Of a stretch of DNA of 64,000 nt, positions 30,915-39,626 are shown piece by piece (the stretch's first letter is position 1; every line of letters starts with the position of its first letter). The position numbers and the translations under genes are program-made. Source of the stretch: Aromatoleum tolulyticum. GTDB taxonomy: Bacteria; Pseudomonadota; Gammaproteobacteria; Burkholderiales; Rhodocyclaceae. Under the pieces are notes generated by a model. The model made no database searches. It saw only the letters and a program-made list of their open reading frames with translations, and was not told the DNA's origin. The stretch lies in the NCBI RefSeq assembly GCF_900156155.1, contig NZ_FTMD01000006.1:248001-312000 (forward strand), given 5' to 3'.

Positions 30915-33900
30915 GGCCGGATCCCCCGTTCCTGAGTCGTGGCCGCGAGCGCGGCCGGGGTTCCGGTTTCGGCGTCGTCGGCCGGTGCCTTCACTGCCTC
31001 GCCGGCCACGCTGGAGGGGAGGGGCGCGTTGCGGCTGCCCTTGGCGCCGGCGTTCTTGCCCGTCTGCATGTCCGGGCTGCTTACGATCTTGAGTGTGACC
31101 GGAACGGAGACCTCGCCCGCTTGCCAGGCGAGATTGAAGGAGCCGTCTGCATTGCGGGTTTGGGTGGCGGAGTTGATCAGCTTTTCGAGCCCGAAGCGCC
31201 CGCTGAAATTCGCGACCTCGAGTTCCTGCCCGTCGAAGGTCGTTGCGACGACTCGCGCGCCCGGGGTTCCTGCCGGATTCGGCCACACGAAGGTCGCCCA
31301 CTGAGCGGCCCCGTTGCGGTAGCGCAATCTCTGCCCGTCGATCTCGATCGTGTATTCGGTCGTCCCCGGCGACGGCAGCGGCAGCAGTCGGAAGCTCGTT
31401 TGCGCAACTGCAGCGGCTTGTGTGGCGCTGCTGCCGTCCAGCGGCGCGACCCAGCCCGGGAATGCGGCGAGGAAATCCGGCCGCAGGTGGATGCCGAGAT
31501 CGCCCCAGGTCCGTGGTTCGATATAGTCGCCGCGTCGCACCATCAGCGGCCCGATGCTGGTCGCCGCGTACTTAGAGATTGCGCCTTCCGGACCAAAGAT
31601 CTGCGCGATCTCGGCCGGTGTTGCTTCTATGCCCGACGTTGCGTTGAACGGATATTTCCCCGCGAGCTGTCGCCCGAACGGTTCATACACGTTTGCAATC
31701 CAGCTCTTGTCGAGCTCGCGCTCGGCCGGGCCGATCAGGGCGGCGAAGGTCTGCAGCAGGGGCCTCACGAGCAGCGGGCGGAGCACTTCGCGCTGGTTGT
31801 CGGGCATGCCCGTCAGCATCTGCTCGTCCACGAACCGGAGCGTGTCTGCTAGCTCCGAATTGCCGCCTTCGATCGTTTCGCTCATCAGCTTGACCGCGCC
31901 CGGGCCAGGGTCGCCCTGGTTGACGAGGAGGTTGAGGCGGGTCCGCAGTCCGGAGAGGCGGCGCAGATAGAGGTCGAGGATCGATTCGCCGCTGTCCCGC
32001 CTCGCGAGCAGACGACCGACGCCGACGAATTCCTGGCCGATGGCGCCCATCGGGCTGGCGATCGTCGTCGTGGTCGAGGACACCTCGAGCGTGACCGGAG
32101 CGGGCGACATCCGCAGGATCGACTGCTTGAACCACTCGATGAAGCCCTTCTGTGCACGCTCGGCTACGGCATGGCCTGCCCCCGGATTGTCCCAAGCGGT
32201 CTGCTCATGCACAGTGCGCAGCAATTTCCCCAGGGGGGAGGCTGTCATGTCGCCGAGTCGATTCATCGCGGCTACCGCAGCAGGGAAACCGTCGAACCCG
32301 CTGACGCCGATGCCTGTTACGAACTTCTGCCACTCCTGGACGTATTCCTTCTTGTACATCGCCACGAGCGTCTTCTGGATCTGCTCAGGGCTGCCGGCAA
32401 GGGACAGGTCGTCCTTCGCGCTGGTGTCGAGGACCCAATCCGTACTGTGGAGTTCTCCGGTGGCCGCATCCTTGATGGCGGCTTCAACATAGCTTCGCCA
32501 GGCTTCGGCGGTAAATGCACCGGATATCACGTGACTGCCGCTGACAAGACCCGCGTCATCCGCGCCTGCGAGGTTTGTTACCGTCACCGGGGGGAAGCGG
32601 GTGGCCGCTCGTGCCTTGATGTCCCCGTAGACGCGTTCGATTGCGGGCATGCCGCGCACCACGTGGCGCAGCGTCCCGCGCGTTTCGTCGATCACGGAAA
32701 GCTTCCCGGCGATCGTCGGCCAGCCAGGATCGTTCACGTGCCGCAGGTGGAAACTGATGATCCGCTCTGCGCTGCGCATCATCTGTTCCCGCGGCATGGA
32801 ACCGCGATTGGCGTCCAGCCAGGTGCGCCAGTAGCGGCTGAGCTGATCGGAGAGATGGCCGACCTCGGTGTGTGACTTGTCGCCCAGCATCAGATAGGTT
32901 TTCAGGGCGTTGTAGGCGTCCTCGACGCTGGTCGGTGTGGCTTCCTTGTACGGTTGTCCGTTCGGAGAAGCGTTGCCGGCTGGCCCCCGGTCTGCATTGT
33001 CGGTCTGTCGCAGACGGCCCGAGTTGCGGTTGACCGCGGCAAGGAAGCCTTCGATGCTTTCACTGACCGGGCGAAGCATGATTTCGGTGATGCCCCGGTA
33101 GTATTCTTCGAGCAATCTGGATTTCACCTCGTTGCCCTGGAACAGACCGAGCCCGAGCGACCGGGAGGGTTCCGTTTCGAAATGCTCCAGTTGCGCAATG
33201 CGATCCTGGAGGAGTTCGAGCGCTTCGAGCCGGGACTGCAGGTCGATGCGGTCTTCCTGAAGGCGGACAGCCCGGTCGAGGTCGGCGCGGACGTTTTCGA
33301 CCAGGCTGCGATTGTTCGCGTAGGACCAGCTCCAGCCGGCCAGCGAAAGGCCCAGCAGTGCCGCCGCGGCCAGCGAGGTGACATGATGCAGGCGCTTTTT
33401 TCGTCTGCTGGCATAGTGCCGCACCAGGTTACGGTCGGCGAAGATCACCTTGGAGAACAGGTCCTTCAGGAAGAAACCGTTGTTCGAGGCGATCCGGGCT
33501 GCAGCCGGACCGTCGCCCGAAAGCCCGAAGCGATTTTCCACGCGCTCGCTGGAGCTGCTGGGCGTCTCTCCGCTCTGGATTGCCGAGGTGATGTAGAAGC
33601 CGCGGAAGATCGGTTTGAACTGGAAGGGGTTTTCCTCGAACAGCGTGGCGATGAAGGACCGCAGCACCGGCTTGATCGCCGCGAACTCGAGCGGGAAGGT
33701 GAGCAGTCCCGGTGCCATGCGCTCGCCGCGGGCAATCGACATCTGCGCTACGCTCATTTCGCGCAGCCCTTCGTAGAGTTCGTCGAAGTAGCGGTCGAAC
33801 AGCCCTATGGCGTCGTTACCGTCGGTCTCGTAGGGCAACGTGGCGCCCCACACACGGTCACGCTCGTTCCAGTCCACGTCCTGAAAGAATTCGTTGAACC

Positions 33901-34681
33901 CCGCGATGAGATCGGCCTTCGAGAACATCACGTAGATCGGCGCAAACACTTCGAGGCGTTCGGTGAGTTCCTGAACCCGCTGGCGCAGGTTCTTGGCAAG
34001 CGCGATTGCGAAGCTTGGGGAGTTGCGGAGCAGCTCGCCGATGCTTGCCGTGACGATGATCCCGTTGATCGGCGCGAGCGGACGATTTCTTCTCAGCAGA
34101 TCGAGAAAACCCAGCCATTCCTCGCGGTCTTCTTCATGGACGGAGTAGCGGCCGGCCGTGTCGAGGAGGATCCCTTCCGTCGTGAAAAACCAGTCGCAGT
34201 TGCGCGTTCCGCCGAGTCCCTGCACGACGCTGCCGGCGGCATCGCCGAGGGGGAAGGTGAGCCCCGAATTGACGACGGCCGTGCTCTTGCCGGCGGCAGG
34301 GTTGCCTATCGTGATGTACCACGGCAGCTCATACAGTGCGGCGCGTCCGGAGACCAGACCGAGCTTCGATGTCTTGATCGTCCGAATGGCTTCCTTCATG
34401 CGCTGGCGCAGGGTTTCGATCTCTCCCCTGGTCCGGCCTTCGTTATCGCCCGTCCGCGGGTCGAGCATCCGTTCGAGAGCTGAAGCGGCGAGGGCGGCCC
34501 GATGCCGCCGCCATGCCCAGACCGCGATCCAGATAACCAGGAGTGCGCACGAGGCGATCGCTGCCCATGTCAGTGCGAGTTCCAGCGTTTCGGCGCCCAG
34601 CATGAGGAAGGCCGCAAGGGCCAGGACGCCGATGAAGGAGAGCGTGCGTGAGTCGGTCAGAAAGGTACGGATTGAAGACAT
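30911..34681 (-). CDS. tssM: Type VI secretion membrane subunit TssM (IcmF)
   Basis: A 1256-residue inner-membrane protein. Two N-terminal helices (about 12-30 and 38-57) precede a cytoplasmic nucleotide-binding domain with Walker A GNPAAGKST (126-134) and the IcmF-related region (about 190-420). A third helix (about 430-450) leads into the long periplasmic part, with a DUF1215-like region and a C-terminal beta domain (about 1000-1240). TssM spans the periplasm with TssJ and TssL. The Walker motif is intact. Neither tssL nor tssJ is in the window. It starts three bases after the ketosynthase-like gene ends. Confidence 0.95.
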   Translation of the reverse strand: MSSIRTFLTDSRTLSFIGVLALAAFLMLGAETLELALTWAAIASCALLVIWIAVWAWRRHRAALAASALERMLDPRTGDNEGRTRGEIETLRQRMKEAIRTIKTSKLGLVSGRAALYELPWYITIGNPAAGKSTAVVNSGLTFPLGDAAGSVVQGLGGTRNCDWFFTTEGILLDTAGRYSVHEEDREEWLGFLDLLRRNRPLAPINGIIVTASIGELLRNSPSFAIALAKNLRQRVQELTERLEVFAPIYVMFSKADLIAGFNEFFQDVDWNERDRVWGATLPYETDGNDAIGLFDRYFDELYEGLREMSVAQMSIARGERMAPGLLTFPLEFAAIKPVLRSFIATLFEENPFQFKPIFRGFYITSAIQSGETPSSSSERVENRFGLSGDGPAAARIASNNGFFLKDLFSKVIFADRNLVRHYASRRKKRLHHVTSLAAAALLGLSLAGWSWSYANNRSLVENVRADLDRAVRLQEDRIDLQSRLEALELLQDRIAQLEHFETEPSRSLGLGLFQGNEVKSRLLEEYYRGITEIMLRPVSESIEGFLAAVNRNSGRLRQTDNADRGPAGNASPNGQPYKEATPTSVEDAYNALKTYLMLGDKSHTEVGHLSDQLSRYWRTWLDANRGSMPREQMMRSAERIISFHLRHVNDPGWPTIAGKLSVIDETRGTLRHVVRGMPAIERVYGDIKARAATRFPPVTVTNLAGADDAGLVSGSHVISGAFTAEAWRSYVEAAIKDAATGELHSTDWVLDTSAKDDLSLAGSPEQIQKTLVAMYKKEYVQEWQKFVTGIGVSGFDGFPAAVAAMNRLGDMTASPLGKLLRTVHEQTAWDNPGAGHAVAERAQKGFIEWFKQSILRMSPAPVTLEVSSTTTTIASPMGAIGQEFVGVGRLLARRDSGESILDLYLRRLSGLRTRLNLLVNQGDPGPGAVKLMSETIEGGNSELADTLRFVDEQMLTGMPDNQREVLRPLLVRPLLQTFAALIGPAERELDKSWIANVYEPFGRQLAGKYPFNATSGIEATPAEIAQIFGPEGAISKYAATSIGPLMVRRGDYIEPRTWGDLGIHLRPDFLAAFPGWVAPLDGSSATQAAAVAQTSFRLLPLPSPGTTEYTIEIDGQRLRYRNGAAQWATFVWPNPAGTPGARVVATTFDGQELEVANFSGRFGLEKLINSATQTRNADGSFNLAWQAGEVSVPVTLKIVSSPDMQTGKNAGAKGSRNAPLPSSVAGEAVKAPADDAETGTPAALAATTQERGIRP

Positions 34682-34684
34682 TGG

Positions 34685-36115
34685 TCAGGTGGCGGCAGGT
34701 GCGGAGGCGGGCGTTTGCGGGGGCGACGAGGAATTCAGGGGACTCGCGTCGACGATCATGGCCGCGCGTGCATTGGGGGATTGGCAGGTCAGGCACAGAG
34801 CGAGGCCATCGGCCGCGTTGGCGGCCTCGGCAGCACACAGCAGCGCGACAAGTCCGCCGATCGGCGAGGCAAAGCCTGTCGCGGGTCCGAGGCTGATGGT
34901 GTCCGACAGCGGCTCGAGAGCGGGGAACCGTTCCGAGAGCGTCCGAAGGAGCTCCTTCGTCACCGGGGCGCGATGGTCGGCGTCGGCAAGCACATTCGCG
35001 ATGTGTGCCGCGTCGAGGTGCATGTCGGCCAGAATGCCGTCGATCAGGCTTCCCAGGAGAGAACCGTCGGTCGTTGCTTCGGCATCTCCGGCGCGCGCGC
35101 TTCTGCCCGATGCGGCGCGCGAAAGACGGGGAGACGGAACGCGCCGCACAAGGGCAGCTCCTGCAGGATTCGCGAGCAACAGCACCGCGGCCGCCTCGCC
35201 GGGAATCCGGCCGTCCTGCGTGTGCGCAGTGAATAGATGCGATCCGGCCTCCCAGTTCGCGACCGTCCCCTCGCCGACATGCGACACGGCGCCCATCACG
35301 AGCGCGACGGCTGGGGACTCCTGACGATTCAGCGCCGCGGTCACGTCGTCGATGATTTCGAAGGCATGTGCGTCATCCTGAACGTGGCGAAATTGAACGT
35401 CGGCCGGGGCGATTCCGCGGGGAGCGAGGTGCTTGCGCTGCAGCCAGGCGGCATGGCGGGCGCGTTGTTCGTCAGGCCAGTCCCGATCCGAAAGCCAGAA
35501 TACGGAGCGGATCGCCGCGGGATGGAGCGTGATCGACTCCGCGATTTCGTCAAGAGCGCGGGGGAGCGTCATGTGCAGCATCGCCAGCGCACGCCGCTCC
35601 TCTTCGCGGTTCGGCTGGGACAAGTCGACGGCACGGTCGTAAAGTGCTTCGTCGAGTGCTTCAGGTGAGAGGTCGGCAACTCGCGCGGCGAATACGGGGA
35701 AGCCGTGCGCATCACGGAGGTGGTCATCGAGCGGGGGGGCGCATCCGTGCCTGCCTGCATCGAGCACCTGCGCCGGATCCGTTCCGTGCGCGCACTGCAG
35801 TGCAAAGGCGATCAGGAGCGCGTCCGGGCGGCGCGTCGGACTGGATGCGGCAGACGTCTGCAGGCCGCTCGTTTCCGGTGCCGGGGGAGGGTGTGCGTTC
35901 GCGGCAGAGGGAGGCGACAGGCGGAGGTGTTCGATGAAGGCGCGCAGGAGCCAGAACCCGGCAAGGAGTGTTGCCGGCAAGAACACCAGATGTGTGGCGA
36001 CATCGATCGTGCTGGGCTCGAATCCCGCGGCCTGCCACCAGCCGAGGACGAGCGCCCAGACCAGCGTTGTCACAAGAACGGCGAGTACAAGGGGTCTCAG
36101 AGCGAAGGCGAACAT
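34685..36115 (-). CDS. T6SS-associated membrane protein with ketosynthase-like region
   Basis: A 476-residue protein. Two membrane helices (about 8-28 and 42-60) are followed by a Pro/Ala-rich linker (70-95) and a soluble part with a thiolase/ketosynthase flavour: ALVMGAVSHV (about 270-280) and DGRIPGEAAAVLLLANP (301-317), which resembles the GEGA segment of beta-ketoacyl synthases, and a C-terminal SDTISLGPATGFASPIGGLVALL. I do not see the catalytic Cys-His-His set, so enzymatic activity is doubtful. It lies between PAAR and tssM and is most likely a T6SS accessory component. The function is unknown. Confidence 0.7.
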   Translation of the reverse strand: MFAFALRPLVLAVLVTTLVWALVLGWWQAAGFEPSTIDVATHLVFLPATLLAGFWLLRAFIEHLRLSPPSAANAHPPPAPETSGLQTSAASSPTRRPDALLIAFALQCAHGTDPAQVLDAGRHGCAPPLDDHLRDAHGFPVFAARVADLSPEALDEALYDRAVDLSQPNREEERRALAMLHMTLPRALDEIAESITLHPAAIRSVFWLSDRDWPDEQRARHAAWLQRKHLAPRGIAPADVQFRHVQDDAHAFEIIDDVTAALNRQESPAVALVMGAVSHVGEGTVANWEAGSHLFTAHTQDGRIPGEAAAVLLLANPAGAALVRRVPSPRLSRAASGRSARAGDAEATTDGSLLGSLIDGILADMHLDAAHIANVLADADHRAPVTKELLRTLSERFPALEPLSDTISLGPATGFASPIGGLVALLCAAEAANAADGLALCLTCQSPNARAAMIVDASPLNSSSPPQTPASAPAAT

Positions 36116-36132
36116 GGGGTTGCGGTCCGCTC

Positions 36133-36399
36133 TCAGTCGACGGTGAGCGCCTGCGAGGCGATCAGGATCGCTCCGCAGGCAGTCTTGTCGCCATGGCGTG
36201 CGGCCGGACGCCCGTCGATGAGGGTGGTCGGATCGCCCGTCGCGATGACCGTCACGCGGCCGTGCCCTTTTCTCGGGCAGGTTACCTGGTCGCCGACGCG
36301 CGCGATGCCTTTGCCATTGCAGTCGCTGCTGAGTGATGCCCCGATCACGGTGCCGCCATGATCGGTCCGATCTCCGATGACGATGAACGGACGTGCCAT
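36133..36399 (-). CDS. PAAR-domain spike-tip protein
   Basis: An 88-residue protein consisting only of a PAAR domain: it begins MARPFIVIGDRTDHGGTVIG, has CPRKGHGRVTVIATGD and ARHGDKTACGAILI with the conserved His and Cys residues that bind metal. PAAR proteins sharpen the VgrG spike of the T6SS and often carry effectors. This one has no extension, so any toxin would have to be bound non-covalently. No VgrG gene is in the window. Confidence 0.9.
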   Translation of the reverse strand: MARPFIVIGDRTDHGGTVIGASLSSDCNGKGIARVGDQVTCPRKGHGRVTVIATGDPTTLIDGRPAARHGDKTACGAILIASQALTVD

Positions 36400-36449
36400 G
36401 AGAATTGGTTCCTCGTAGTTGCTGTTGGGTCTTGCTGACGGGGCGGTGG

Positions 36450-36612
36450 CTCAGAACTTGTGAGTTGATCTGCTGCGCGAATCGGTTGCTGCGTTGCTCA
36501 CTCGCTCACTCCTCGCCTATCCGTTCGATACGTCTCGTCGTTCGCTCGCTCATCCGCAAACCGAGGCCTTGCGCTCGATCGCGCTTGTGACGATTTCTGC
36601 ACAAGTTCTCAG
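36450..36612. repeat. 163-bp MITE-like element with imperfect terminal inverted repeats
   Basis: The outer 13 bases, CTCAGAACTTGTG (36450-36462) and CACAAGTTCTCAG (36600-36612), are inverted copies with 12 of 13 matches. A second inverted pair, CTTGTG (36584-36589) and CACAAG (36600-36605), lies at the right end. No transposase or coding capacity is seen inside, and base composition is poorer in GC than the flanks. It lies between the PAAR gene and the TagX-type gene, and its right end covers the TagX-type stop codon. No target duplication is visible. A miniature inverted-repeat transposable element is the best interpretation. Confidence 0.6.
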
Positions 36613-37466
36613 GAGTGTTCGTCGGCAAGGACGCCGCGCCGGCGCAATTCGACGTGCCCCAGGTCCATCATCTTCCAGCGTCCGCCCCAGGTCAGGCCTG
36701 CTGCCTCGGCAAGGGCTCCGTAGAGTTCGTAGCCGCGCATGGCCCAACGGTCGCGTTCGGAGATGACCAGCTTGCCGTCGCGCAGGAAAGCGACATCGGC
36801 TGCCAGACCGTGCTGGTGATAGCTCATGTTGGGGCCGGCCTGGGTGACGGCAGGGCCGCGTAGCAGCAGTTCCGCCTGTCGTTCCGGGCTGCGATAGCCT
36901 TCCAGCAGTACCGCTTGGTAGCCATGCTGCTCCTCGAGCAGCTTGAACACCGTGAGCAGGCGTTGCCTGAACTGGTCATCGAGCAGATTCCAGTCCCGGC
37001 TGGCCGACCCGAGCGACGGCCTGAGCATTTCGACTTCAGTCGTGGCGAAAACGGTGGGCGGAAGCGGTGGCGGCGGCGTCAGGTGCTCGCCGGCCAGAAG
37101 TGCAGCGACCTTGCGGTCAGGGAGCGTGTCGTCGGGAGCGAACTCGAAGATCGCACGTTGCGACATCGCAAGCACGACCAGGGGCGGAAGAACGGCGAGC
37201 ACGATGGCGAAAACCGCCACCGGGCGGCTTTCGATCAGGGGGATGGAAATACTGACGCCGTATGTCCGCGCATGGCGAAAGGCTGCCGACACGCTCCTTG
37301 CAGCGTCGATGAACATGCTGCGCAGTGCGGCGGCAAGCTCATGTGTGCGTGCCGCTCCGGCCGTGAGAACCGTGCGCCGCCGCGCCGGATAGCGGAGGAG
37401 CGCCAGTCCGATGCAGACGAGCACGAAGTATGCGAATGGAGCGAAAAGCAAGATTGGCGAATTCAC
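36609..37466 (-). CDS. TagX-type M15 L,D-endopeptidase, T6SS-associated
   Basis: A 285-residue membrane-anchored peptidase. Hydrophobic segments at about 5-25 and 83-101 hold it in the inner membrane, and the C-terminal domain (about 150-278) is of the M15/VanY-like type: YRSPERQAELL with R192, SYHQHGLAADVAF giving H217 and D224, and DLGHVEL giving H271, the three zinc ligands. In Acinetobacter, TagX is a peptidoglycan endopeptidase required for T6SS assembly. Cutting the cell wall to admit the apparatus is the likely role here. The start is a GTG. Its stop codon lies inside the right terminal repeat of the MITE-like element. Confidence 0.82.
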   Translation of the reverse strand: MNSPILLFAPFAYFVLVCIGLALLRYPARRRTVLTAGAARTHELAAALRSMFIDAARSVSAAFRHARTYGVSISIPLIESRPVAVFAIVLAVLPPLVVLAMSQRAIFEFAPDDTLPDRKVAALLAGEHLTPPPPLPPTVFATTEVEMLRPSLGSASRDWNLLDDQFRQRLLTVFKLLEEQHGYQAVLLEGYRSPERQAELLLRGPAVTQAGPNMSYHQHGLAADVAFLRDGKLVISERDRWAMRGYELYGALAEAAGLTWGGRWKMMDLGHVELRRRGVLADEHS

Positions 37467-37533
37467 GGTGCCAGGGGCTGGGCAAGTAAATGCTTATGTC
37501 GTTAAAATCGACTATTGTATATGAATATGGCGA

Positions 37534-38190
37534 ATGGATCGGTGCTCGTGTATGTCTCATGCTTGTTCAGGAACAGAAGCTGCAGTGGGTGCTCAGGCGG
37601 TGCCGAATCTCTTCGCCACGACTTCACGTGAGCATGGCTGTGGCGAAGTTCGAATTCTCGACGAGCTGTCAGCCGGCAGAAGAATGGTTGCAGGCGGGAG
37701 TCGCGCTGGCATGGTGTTGGTCTTGGGTGCGGCGTTGGCAATCGTATCCGCGCTCGTATTCGTGGCGTGGGAGTCCGGGCGCGCGACTTTCCGCGTGGAC
37801 GAAGATGTGGATTTGGTTGCGGAGAGTGCCCCGATTGTGAGCGGTGTCCGTCAGGAGCCTGTGCTCGCGGAGCAGCGGCCTGCGCCGCCGCTGCAAGAGG
37901 TTCGTACTCCGGCAGCGACCATCGTGGAGATGCCGGTGCAGGGCGCGGAAAAGCCCGAGGCCCGCCCGGCGTCCGGGGTTGTGCGAGGTGCGAACGCGCG
38001 GGCGTTGCACGGTGCGACGGTGCGGGGCTCTCCTGCGCGTTCGCCGTCGAAGCGGGGCGGCGACAGCAAGGCCGATTTCGCGCATTCCGCTCCGCAGGTC
38101 CGCAGGCTGCCCGCAATCACGAAGGATGTCGAAGAACGGGTCGACGCTGACGTACAGGTGATCGAAGCGATCGTGACCCGCTCGCGCTGA
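37534..38190 (+). CDS. Hypothetical protein with one membrane segment
   Basis: A 218-codon frame with G/C-rich third positions as in its neighbours, so it is probably translated. One strong hydrophobic stretch (about 58-80: GMVLVLGAALAIVSALVFVAW) is followed by a low-complexity Ala/Pro/Arg-rich tail without a known domain. An ATG at 37684 would place this helix at the N-terminus and may be the true start. It is divergent from the TagX-type gene, across an AT-rich spacer (37490-37530). No function is assigned. Confidence 0.45.
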   Translation: MDRCSCMSHACSGTEAAVGAQAVPNLFATTSREHGCGEVRILDELSAGRRMVAGGSRAGMVLVLGAALAIVSALVFVAWESGRATFRVDEDVDLVAESAPIVSGVRQEPVLAEQRPAPPLQEVRTPAATIVEMPVQGAEKPEARPASGVVRGANARALHGATVRGSPARSPSKRGGDSKADFAHSAPQVRRLPAITKDVEERVDADVQVIEAIVTRSR

Positions 38191-38281
38191 AATGCATCGC
38201 GCCGCAGCGGCGGCCTCTTCCGCCCGGGGCGGGCGGGGCCGAATTCGCCTGCAGTCCGTTGTGCTTGTGCGCCGGGTGAAA

Positions 38282-38315
38282 TGAAAACGCCAAGACAAAT
38301 CAATGTCTTGGCGTT
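38282..38315 (-). terminator. Rho-independent terminator of ssrA
   Basis: A perfect 12-base inverted repeat (AACGCCAAGACA and TGTCTTGGCGTT, six-base loop) directly downstream of the tmRNA 3' end, followed by TTCAT on the minus strand. Confidence 0.82.
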
Positions 38316-38319
38316 GAAT

Positions 38320-38696
38320 TGGTGGAGCCGGGGGGAATTGAACCCCCGTCCGCAAGCCCTCCACAGACAGATCTACATACTTAGCCGACCAATTTGGTTT
38401 AACCCCTGCCTTAGCCGGTCGGCAGGCCGGACAGGAGCGAGTCACCTTACTTTTAGCTGTTGCGCCAAGTGACCCGGCACAACTCGCGAGTCTCTGTAAA
38501 TGACACTGCAGCGGCTCAGCTTGCGCTAAGACCACCCGGCCCAGAGACCTGCCGGTGCAGCGCTAGCCGGGATTAAGCGGCTAGAACGAAACGTTCGTCG
38601 TTGGCGTTTGTTGATTTCCAGATGGATTTACGAGGTGACTGGTCCTCGGTATGCACTGCACTGCTTTGCAACCCACGTCGAAGCCAAGTCGGCCCC
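38320..38696 (-). ncRNA. ssrA: Transfer-messenger RNA (tmRNA)
   Basis: A 377-base tmRNA. The 5' end GGGGCCGACTTGGCTTCGACG (read from 38696) and the 3' end with GGGGGTTCAATTCCCCC and CCACCA (to 38320) form the alanyl-tRNA-like acceptor and T arm. The tag frame is at 38605-38573: GCC AAC GAC GAA CGT TTC GTT CTA GCC GCT TAA, encoding ANDERFVLAA. It rescues stalled ribosomes with SmpB and marks the product for proteolysis. It is one-piece, not permuted. The 5' end is formed by processing, and I see no convincing promoter within the 120 bases upstream. Confidence 0.95.
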
Positions 38697-38819
38697 TGTG
38701 TATTACGGTTCGTAATCTGGTGGCGGGGCACCGGATTTCAAGAGCAAGTCTAGCACTTTTTGCACTCGGCGCCAGAGCCTTTCGATTTCCTGCCGCGCGA
38801 GTGCGCCCGTGTTCGTGCG

Positions 38820-39521
38820 TCAGGCTTCGCGTCGTGTCTGAAGCATGTAATTCACACTCGTATCCTGTCCCAGGGAATAGGTCTGGGTGAGGGGGTTGTA
38901 ACTCATCCCCAGGAGTTCTGCGCTCTCCAGACCTGCATTCCTGCAATAGCGTGCAAGTTCAGATGGCTTGATGAACTTTGCGTACTCGTGCGTCCCGCGC
39001 GGGAGCAGGTTCAGGATGTATTCCGCGCCTACGACGGCGAGCAGATAGGACTTGAAATTGCGGTTGAGGGTGGAGAAAAAGACTTGGCCTCCCGGCCTGA
39101 CGAGTCCGGCGCAGGCGGCGACGGTGCTGGCAGGATCGGGTACGTGCTCGAGCATTTCCATGCACGTCACGACGTCGAATTCGCCGGGATGTCGGGAGGC
39201 AAACTCCTCCGCGCTGCAGTGCTGGTAATCCACCTTGTTGCCTGATTCGAACAGGTGCAGGCGGGCAACGCCCAAGGCCTTGTCGGACAGATCGATTCCC
39301 GTTACCTGTGCTCCGAGTGCCGCCATGCTTTCCGACAGGATGCCGCCTCCGCATCCGATGTCCAGAACGCGCTTGCCCGCGAGATCCGCGTGGCCGTCTA
39401 TCCAGCGCAGTCGTAAGGGGTTGATTTCGTGCAGGGGCTTGAATTCGGACGTGGGGTCCCACCAGCGGTGCGCGAGGTCGCTGAATTTTTGCAGTTCGGC
39501 CGGGTCGGCATTGGTATTCAT
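38820..39521 (-). CDS. ubiG: Ubiquinone biosynthesis O-methyltransferase
   Basis: A 233-residue SAM-dependent methyltransferase. [13 protein letters not shown] is the SAM-binding motif [31 protein letters not shown] at the start and [12 protein letters not shown] are typical of UbiG. It carries out both O-methylations of ubiquinone synthesis. The ATG at 39521 ([10 protein letters not shown]) is preferred to the one 15 residues earlier. It is read towards ssrA, with the ompA terminator just upstream, so it needs its own promoter. Confidence 0.95.
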   Translation of the reverse strand: MNTNADPAELQKFSDLAHRWWDPTSEFKPLHEINPLRLRWIDGHADLAGKRVLDIGCGGGILSESMAALGAQVTGIDLSDKALGVARLHLFESGNKVDYQHCSAEEFASRHPGEFDVVTCMEMLEHVPDPASTVAACAGLVRPGGQVFFSTLNRNFKSYLLAVVGAEYILNLLPRGTHEYAKFIKPSELARYCRNAGLESAELLGMSYNPLTQTYSLGQDTSVNYMLQTRREA

Positions 39522-39580
39522 GGCTCGGGTCTCGACTGTGATCGGGCGAAGACGCAATTGGAGCAAAGGTGAGGTGGAAA

Positions 39581-39608
39581 TGAAAAGGCCCTGCCGAGGC
39601 AGGGCCTT
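39581..39608 (-). terminator. Rho-independent terminator of ompA
   Basis: AAGGCCCTGC and GCAGGGCCTT pair around a four-base loop, and the minus strand continues TTCATTT. It is 18 bases after the ompA stop. Confidence 0.85.
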
Positions 39609-39626
39609 TGACTGAGTCCGGCAGAA

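Noticed and set aside
36494-36766. Short plus-strand frame inside the MITE-like element
   Set aside because: The frame crosses the repeat and the TagX-type gene antisense; no domain and no ribosome-binding site.
38320-38400. A tRNA-like 3' end ending in CCA
   Set aside because: It is the acceptor and T arm of the tmRNA, not a separate tRNA; the 5' half and the tag frame are found at the other end of the same molecule.
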